From an uncultured Opitutia bacterium (lineage in GTDB: Bacteria; Verrucomicrobiota; Verrucomicrobiia; Opitutales; UBA953), in the NCBI GenBank assembly GCA_903868455.1, contig CAIPVK010000226.1:1-6917 (forward strand): a stretch of 6,917 bases of DNA, written 5' to 3'. Positions 1-6,917 of this stretch are shown here, piece after piece (within the stretch, counting starts at the first letter, position 1; every line of letters starts with the position of its first letter). The notes beneath the pieces are model-generated. The model saw only the letters and a program-made list of their open reading frames with translations. It was not told the origin of the DNA and did not search any database. A program made the translations under genes and the position numbers.

Positions 1-3000
1 CCGCGAACGCCGTCGCCGTCGCCCCGCGGAAAGTCCTGGTCGAATCCGGCGTGCCGCTGCTCGGCGTGCGCGACCTCGGCTTCGCCGCCGGCGCGACCCC
101 GCTGGTCAAGCGCCCGCCCTACGCCCTGCCCGAGGGCGGCAGCATCGCGTGGTGGACGGCCGACGAGGGCGTCAAGGCCCGCGTCAACCTGCACGACCCC
201 CTGATGGAGACCGCCGCGGCCCCCGCCGCGGTGCCGACGGGCGTCAACGCCTGGTGGAAGGCTTTCCGCCTGACCGCCTTCGGGCAGTCGGGCGCCGAGC
301 CGACGACCGCGACCTCGGCGACCGCCGGCCTCAGGGAGGCCAAGGATGAGGACCTGCGCGCCGCGATCGCGCGCGGCGACACGCCCGACGCGGCCGGCCT
401 ATCGCGCGCCCGCAGCCGCGCCGACCTGCAGGCATGGGCCGCGAACCCCGCGACCACCGCGCTGGACGCGGCCGCCAAGGAGACGCTCGCCACGGGCCTC
501 GGCGCCTCGTGGCACGATGTCACCGCGGTCTCGCGCGGCATCCTGACCAACACGCTCGACGGCGGCCTGAAGGTCGACCTCTCGGTCGCCTTCGAGCTGC
601 CCTACGCCACCGTGGGGGCGGTGAAGGGCTGGAAGGACCTCACGTGCTTCCCCGCCTCGCCCGAGAAGAACGAGCCCAACCTGCTGGGCGACCTCACGAA
701 CACGACGGACCCCGGGTCGGCGGAGTGGAACAACACCGACCTCCTCCGCTACGTCTTCGAGGTCCCGGTGCCCGACGAGGAGTCGCGCGGACGGGCGCTG
801 AGCCCCCACGTGCTGCGCGGCCCCACCTGGGACCTGCTGCGCAACCACTACCGCCTCTACAAGCGCGAGGCCGAGGCCGGGGCGGCTCGCGCCACGCATC
901 TCACCGGATCGGGCTTCGCCGTGGCGGCCGACAGCTGGGTCGCGCGCGGCTCGACGCCCTACACCTTCGTCCAAGGCTCCACCGCGCAACGCAGCACGGT
1001 CACGACGGTCATCGCGGGCGGCGGCACGCTGCCGACCTCGCCGACACCCTTTTTCGGGCCCAAGGCCAACCTCAGCGTCCTGCAGCCGGACGCGACGACG
1101 TCCGCCGCCCAGCCGCGCCACGCGCGCCCGCTGACGCTCGCCGACGGGCAGACCAGGGCGCGACCCCAGGACACCGCCGCGCGCCTCGCCCCGCACGTGA
1201 CCCGGGCCGGGATGGTGCACTCGCTCATCTATTGCGACAACACCCTGGCCATCGGCCTCGACCCGTTCGTGGCGGTGCACAACCCCTACGACGTCCCGCT
1301 CCAGTTCATGGGCGTCGGCGTGAGCTGGACCCAGTTCAACAACGTCCGCTTCAACATCCGCCGCTCCGACACGCCGGGGACCGTCACGGCCACCTGCGGC
1401 CTGGGCCAGGACCGCGGCAGCCGGCGGACCTACATGATGAAGGGCTTCGACCTCGGCAGCGGGGCGTGGAAGACCGCGCCGCAAGGCCTGCTCCGCATCG
1501 AGCCGGGCGAGACCCGCATCCTTACCCCCAACTTCCGCGGCGACCGCTGGCAGATCGAGCCCGCCGCCAACAACATGAACCACGCGATGGGCGGCTTCGC
1601 GTACGACCTGCTCTCGAACTTCCGCATCAACGCCTACACGCCCGGCACGAACCAGCTCATCCGCGAGAACAAGCCCCTGCTCGACTCCCTGGTGGCCTCG
1701 GTGGCCAACCCCGGGACGAGCGAGCCCTTGGTCGCCGAGATGACGGTGGACGAGCCTTCCGCCGCGAACGGCAACTTCATCAGCGCCTTCGACCTCGTCC
1801 TCTTCCGCGGCAACCGCCACTACGGACAGGTCTACTCCCCGGGCTACCGCTCGTGGATGGACGGCTCCTCCGTCGGCAATCAGGACCACTCCGACGAGCA
1901 TCTGCTGCAGCGCATCGCCTACCGCTCGTCCCCCGCGGCCATCGTCGGCTCCGAGACCCCGGGCGTCGTGCGCAGCCAGCCCTTCGTCCGCTCGACCGCG
2001 GTGGACCGCACGGGAAGCATCCCCGACAAGCGCTTCTTCGCCATCACCGAGCTCCGCCTGCGCTCGGCGGCCGAGACCAACGGCTTCCCCCTGCCGACCC
2101 TCGCCTTCAACCCCCGCGCCCAGCTGGCCGACCCGCGCAACTGGGACGGCAAGTCGGCCGCCGCGCCGGGCTGGCAGGCGAGCATCAAGCCCCTCTCCGG
2201 CGACCCGCTGACCGAGCTCCAGTTCTGGCCGGGCAACGTCCCGGAGAAGAACCAGGCCTCGTGGGGCGACTCCCACTTCCCGGGCTCGGGCACCCGCACG
2301 ACCATCCTCTTCCAGGTGCCCCGCCGCCCGCTGGTCGCGCTCGCCCAGCTGACCCACGCCGACATCGGCGAGGTCGACCTCGATCCCGCCTACGCCATCG
2401 GCAACAGCTACGCCCATCCGGGCCTCGACGCGCTCGACAAGGTCCTGCACTGGCCCGCCCCCTCCGGCACGGGCTCCCCGCTGGAGCGCCTCGACCTCTC
2501 CTACGCGGCCAACCTCGCCCTTTGGGACCGGGCCTTCTTCTCGGGGCTCAACGGCGGGACGGCGTCCGCGGCCGACGGGACCGCCCAGCCGCACGCCACG
2601 CTCCAGGCGGCGGTGGACGCCTTGCTGGCGGGATCGGCCGACGCCCTCGCCAACCGACGCCTGCGCCTCTGGGCGGGTCGGACGGACGCCCCCGCGACGG
2701 CCACCGAGGCGACCGCGGCCGCGGCGGCGGCCAAGCGCGCGGCCGCCCTGCTCGACCCCTCGACGACCGCCCGCCAGCTGATGCAGGAGGGCACCTTCAA
2801 CGTCAACTCGACCTCCGTCGCCGCCTGGAAGGCCCAGCTGGCCGGCGGCTTCGGCGCCCTCGCCGAGGGCCTGACCAAGCGCCCCGACCACCCGTTCTCG
2901 CGGCTCCATCCGCCGGCCGGCGAGAGCCTCGAGTCGGGCGAGACGAATCGCTGGAGGACGTATCGCAGCCTGGCCGCCGGCGGCCCCGCGCTCGACCGGC

Positions 3001-3575
3001 TCGCCGAGGCCATCGTCGAGGAGGTGCGCGCCCGCGGGCCGTTCATGTGCCTGGCCGACTTCGTCAACCGCCGCCTCAAGGGCGACGAGAACGGCCGCAA
3101 GGGCAGCCTGCAGGCGGCCATCGACGAGGCCGGGCTCAACCCCGACATCGTCGCCACCGCCATCGGCTCGACCGCCCTGACCCGACTCCCGCAGGCCGCC
3201 GCCCTCGCCGCCTCGGGCGTCCCCGCCGAGGCGCCCCTGGCCCTCGGCCGGCCCGACATGGTGCTGCAGTCGGATGTGCTCGCCGCCATCGGCCCGCACC
3301 TCTCCGCCCGCTCCGACACCTTCGTCATCCGCGCCTACGGCGAGCACAAGGGCGCCGGCGCCTGGTGCGAGGTGACCGTCCAGCGCACGCCCGATTGGAT
3401 CGCGCCCCAGGCCGCGGAGTCGACCGTGGCCGACCCCGACTACCGCACCCGCATCCGCCGGACCAAGGGCGAGGTGGCCGACATGTCCGAGCGCAACCCC
3501 GCCCTGTCCGCCGTCAACCTCGCCCTCGGCCGCCGCTTCGTCGTCACCGACTTCCGCTGGATCCCCGCCCCGTGA
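1..3575 (+). CDS. Verru_Chthon cassette protein A (5' end outside the window)
   Basis: Large protein of the uncharacterised verrucomicrobial Verru_Chthon cassette, in which the partner proteins B, C and D carry prepilin-type N-termini (family knowledge). The frame is open from the first whole codon at 3, so the GTG at 51 is probably internal; the expected N-terminal membrane helix lies upstream. Numbering from that GTG, 1174 residues are visible. Family-like segments are a DEGVK motif (38-42), LLRNHYRLYKRE (262-273), a DPFVAVHNPYDVPL block (404-417), PRRPL plus PAYAIGNSYAHP (757-790), FNVNSTSVAAWKA (916-928), GPFMCLADFVNRRL (996-1009), LSARSDTFVIRAYGE (1084-1098) and a C-terminal GRRFVVTDFRWI (1160-1171). 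Several resemble GspK-type minor pseudopilins. Residues about 836-910 are Ala/Thr-rich and may be a variable linker. Five cysteines are visible (199, 395, 449, 1000, 1106). Family identity is from recall of conserved motifs; molecular function is unknown. Confidence 0.88.
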   Translation, partial: ANAVAVAPRKVLVESGVPLLGVRDLGFAAGATPLVKRPPYALPEGGSIAWWTADEGVKARVNLHDPLMETAAAPAAVPTGVNAWWKAFRLTAFGQSGAEPTTATSATAGLREAKDEDLRAAIARGDTPDAAGLSRARSRADLQAWAANPATTALDAAAKETLATGLGASWHDVTAVSRGILTNTLDGGLKVDLSVAFELPYATVGAVKGWKDLTCFPASPEKNEPNLLGDLTNTTDPGSAEWNNTDLLRYVFEVPVPDEESRGRALSPHVLRGPTWDLLRNHYRLYKREAEAGAARATHLTGSGFAVAADSWVARGSTPYTFVQGSTAQRSTVTTVIAGGGTLPTSPTPFFGPKANLSVLQPDATTSAAQPRHARPLTLADGQTRARPQDTAARLAPHVTRAGMVHSLIYCDNTLAIGLDPFVAVHNPYDVPLQFMGVGVSWTQFNNVRFNIRRSDTPGTVTATCGLGQDRGSRRTYMMKGFDLGSGAWKTAPQGLLRIEPGETRILTPNFRGDRWQIEPAANNMNHAMGGFAYDLLSNFRINAYTPGTNQLIRENKPLLDSLVASVANPGTSEPLVAEMTVDEPSAANGNFISAFDLVLFRGNRHYGQVYSPGYRSWMDGSSVGNQDHSDEHLLQRIAYRSSPAAIVGSETPGVVRSQPFVRSTAVDRTGSIPDKRFFAITELRLRSAAETNGFPLPTLAFNPRAQLADPRNWDGKSAAAPGWQASIKPLSGDPLTELQFWPGNVPEKNQASWGDSHFPGSGTRTTILFQVPRRPLVALAQLTHADIGEVDLDPAYAIGNSYAHPGLDALDKVLHWPAPSGTGSPLERLDLSYAANLALWDRAFFSGLNGGTASAADGTAQPHATLQAAVDALLAGSADALANRRLRLWAGRTDAPATATEATAAAAAAKRAAALLDPSTTARQLMQEGTFNVNSTSVAAWKAQLAGGFGALAEGLTKRPDHPFSRLHPPAGESLESGETNRWRTYRSLAAGGPALDRLAEAIVEEVRARGPFMCLADFVNRRLKGDENGRKGSLQAAIDEAGLNPDIVATAIGSTALTRLPQAAALAASGVPAEAPLALGRPDMVLQSDVLAAIGPHLSARSDTFVIRAYGEHKGAGAWCEVTVQRTPDWIAPQAAESTVADPDYRTRIRRTKGEVADMSERNPALSAVNLALGRRFVVTDFRWIPAP
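3572..3575 (+). promoter_or_regulatory. GTGA stop/start overlap (likely translational coupling)
   Basis: The TGA stop of the cassette protein A gene (3573-3575) shares bases with the GTG start of the next gene (3572-3574). No convincing Shine-Dalgarno sequence precedes this start; the upstream bases are mostly a C-rich run. Together these suggest that the second protein is made by ribosomes that finish the first and reinitiate, which would tie its level to that of protein A. The overlap is seen directly; the coupling is inferred. Confidence 0.6.
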
Positions 3576-3625
3576 GCCGCCTCGTCCTCCTCGCCGCCGC
3601 CCTTCTCGCCGCCGCCTGCCCCGCG
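3572..3625 (+). other. Predicted signal peptide with possible lipobox
   Basis: These codons encode residues 1-18 of the small downstream protein: a short n-region with one Arg, a Leu/Ala-rich core, then ACPA. Cleavage after Ala18 would fit signal peptidase I. Cleavage before Cys16, with Ala at -3 and -1 and Leu at -4, would make a lipoprotein. The Leu usually found at -3 of a lipobox is missing, so the lipoprotein reading is the less certain of the two. Confidence 0.6.
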
Positions 3626-4282
3626 GTGGACGTGCTCCCCATGTGGTGGACGGAGCCCGCCGCGCCCGGCCCCGAGCTGGCGTTCGACGACGGCGCGGGC
3701 AAGCCCAAGCCCATCCGCATCCTCCGGCTCTGCCCCCTGGAGACGACGCGCGGGCGCGCGGGCGAGGTCTGGACGCTCCTACGCAAGGAGCCCCCCGCCG
3801 AGCCCGGCCTCCCTCCGACGTGGAAGCCCTACGTGCAGGCGAGACTCCCCGAGGGCGCCGAGAAGCTCGCCCTGTTGCTCGTCCCCTCCAACCCCCCGCA
3901 GGCGCTGACGGTCGAGATCTCGGAGCGGACCCACGCCTGGGGCAGCGCGCGCTTCGTCAACCTCACGGGCGGCCCCGTCCAAGGCTGGATCGGCAAGCGT
4001 CCCTTCACGCTCGCCCCGGGCGGCCAGGTCGCGTCCGAGGCCGCCTCCGAGCGCCGGACCGAGGAGGTCGTCATGATGGCGCCCGTCCCCGGCGGCCAAC
4101 CCCGCGTGCTCCTCAGCTCGCGCGTCATCCTCGACCCCACCCGCCGCAGCCTGATCTTCGTGGCCAAGCTCGCCGACGGCTCGGTGGAGACCCGCGCCCT
4201 GGAGGATAGCCGGAACCTGGACCCCGCGGTCGACAACGCCAAGCCCGCCGGAGCTCGCGCGCCGGCACCGGGCGGGCGCTGA
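3572..4282 (+). CDS. Exported or lipid-anchored protein of unknown function, coupled to cassette protein A
   Basis: A 236-residue protein with no function I can name. The GTG start at 3572 overlaps the stop of the preceding gene (GTGA) and yields an N-terminus with Arg3 followed by a hydrophobic stretch, LVLLAAALLAAAC (4-16). This looks like a signal peptide: either signal peptidase I cuts after Ala18, or AAAC with Cys16 is a permissive lipobox. The next in-frame ATG (3641, residue 24) would remove this signal, so GTG is preferred. The mature part is Pro/Ala-rich at both ends around a probable beta-rich core: LALLLVPS (99-106), then WGSARFVNLTGGPVQGWIG (123-141), then SSRVILDPTRRSLIFVA (182-198). 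Similar 'NLT..PV.G.IG' proteins accompany Verru_Chthon cassettes, as I recall without a search. Location after protein A suggests an envelope role in the same system. The last roughly 20 residues look disordered. Confidence 0.82.
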   Translation: MSRLVLLAAALLAAACPAVDVLPMWWTEPAAPGPELAFDDGAGKPKPIRILRLCPLETTRGRAGEVWTLLRKEPPAEPGLPPTWKPYVQARLPEGAEKLALLLVPSNPPQALTVEISERTHAWGSARFVNLTGGPVQGWIGKRPFTLAPGGQVASEAASERRTEEVVMMAPVPGGQPRVLLSSRVILDPTRRSLIFVAKLADGSVETRALEDSRNLDPAVDNAKPAGARAPAPGGR

Positions 4283-4315
4283 GCGGCGGGCCGCGGCGCA
4301 GGGCCGGCAAGAGGA

Positions 4316-4341
4316 CGAGGCGGGCCCGCGGGCCCGCCTCG
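4316..4341. terminator. 26-bp perfect palindrome, probable bidirectional terminator
   Basis: The spacer between the convergent genes contains a perfect inverted repeat: an 11-bp arm (4316-4326), a CGCG centre (4327-4330) and the matching arm (4331-4341). Nearly all pairs are G-C, so the hairpin would be very stable on either strand. A short T run (4348-4350) follows on the plus strand, and on the minus strand the hairpin is followed by the pyrimidine-rich TCCTCTT. It starts 34 bases after the stop of the plus-strand gene and lies 24 bases past the nrdA stop, as expected for a terminator shared by two facing transcripts. The U-tracts are weak, so it may act partly as a transcript-stabilising 3' hairpin. 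The rest of the 82-base spacer shows nothing else I can name. Confidence 0.65.
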
Positions 4342-4364
4342 GTCGCGTTTCCGGAACTACCGGG

Positions 4365-6917
<2,553 letters not shown>

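Noticed and set aside
51..53. GTG as the start of the cassette protein A gene
   Set aside because: The frame stays open to the window edge, and the family has an N-terminal membrane segment before the DEGVK motif, which is absent after this codon.
2726..2747. A 7-bp GC inverted repeat with an 8-base loop
   Set aside because: It lies within alanine codons (GCG/GCC) of the low-complexity segment of protein A, and such repeats are expected from that codon run.
399..3347. A 982-codon open frame on the minus strand, antisense to the cassette protein A gene
   Set aside because: With G or C at nearly all third codon positions of the real gene, stop codons become rare in antisense and shifted frames. 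The translation is Gly/Arg/Val/Glu-rich, matches no family I know, and the plus-strand frame has clear family motifs.
434..3571. A long plus-strand extension of the small exported protein, overlapping the protein A gene
   Set aside because: The frame is open by composition only: its translation is dominated by Arg, Pro, Ala and Gly and resembles no protein. The signal peptide at the GTG at 3572 marks the real start.

Overview
The window is a very GC-rich stretch of bacterial DNA in which nearly every third codon position is G or C. It holds three genes and almost no non-coding sequence. The best clue to the organism is the first gene, which I recognise as a Verru_Chthon cassette protein A. 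This family is, to my knowledge, essentially restricted to the phylum Verrucomicrobia, so a GC-rich verrucomicrobium is the likely source. I cannot give a genus.

Layout. Positions 1-3575 (+) hold the 3' part of the cassette protein A gene, whose true start lies before the window. Positions 3572-4282 (+) hold a small exported or lipid-anchored protein of unknown function, joined to the first gene by a 4-base stop/start overlap. Positions 4283-4364 are the only intergenic spacer and carry a perfect 26-bp GC-rich palindrome, probably a shared terminator for the two converging transcripts. Positions 4365-6917 (-) hold the 3' part of nrdA, the large subunit of class I ribonucleotide reductase. It runs out of the window at its 5' end within what appears to be an additional N-terminal ATP-cone.

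How they work together. The two plus-strand genes look like the end of one operon. Cassette proteins B, C and D, which carry prepilin-type N-termini, would be expected just upstream but are not visible. Protein A carries several short signatures that resemble the type II secretion minor pseudopilin GspK, which suggests that the cassette builds a pilus- or pseudopilus-like cell-envelope structure. This is an inference; the cassette has no established function that I know of. The nrdA gene is an unrelated housekeeping neighbour. No mobile elements, RNA genes, CRISPR arrays or promoters could be supported.
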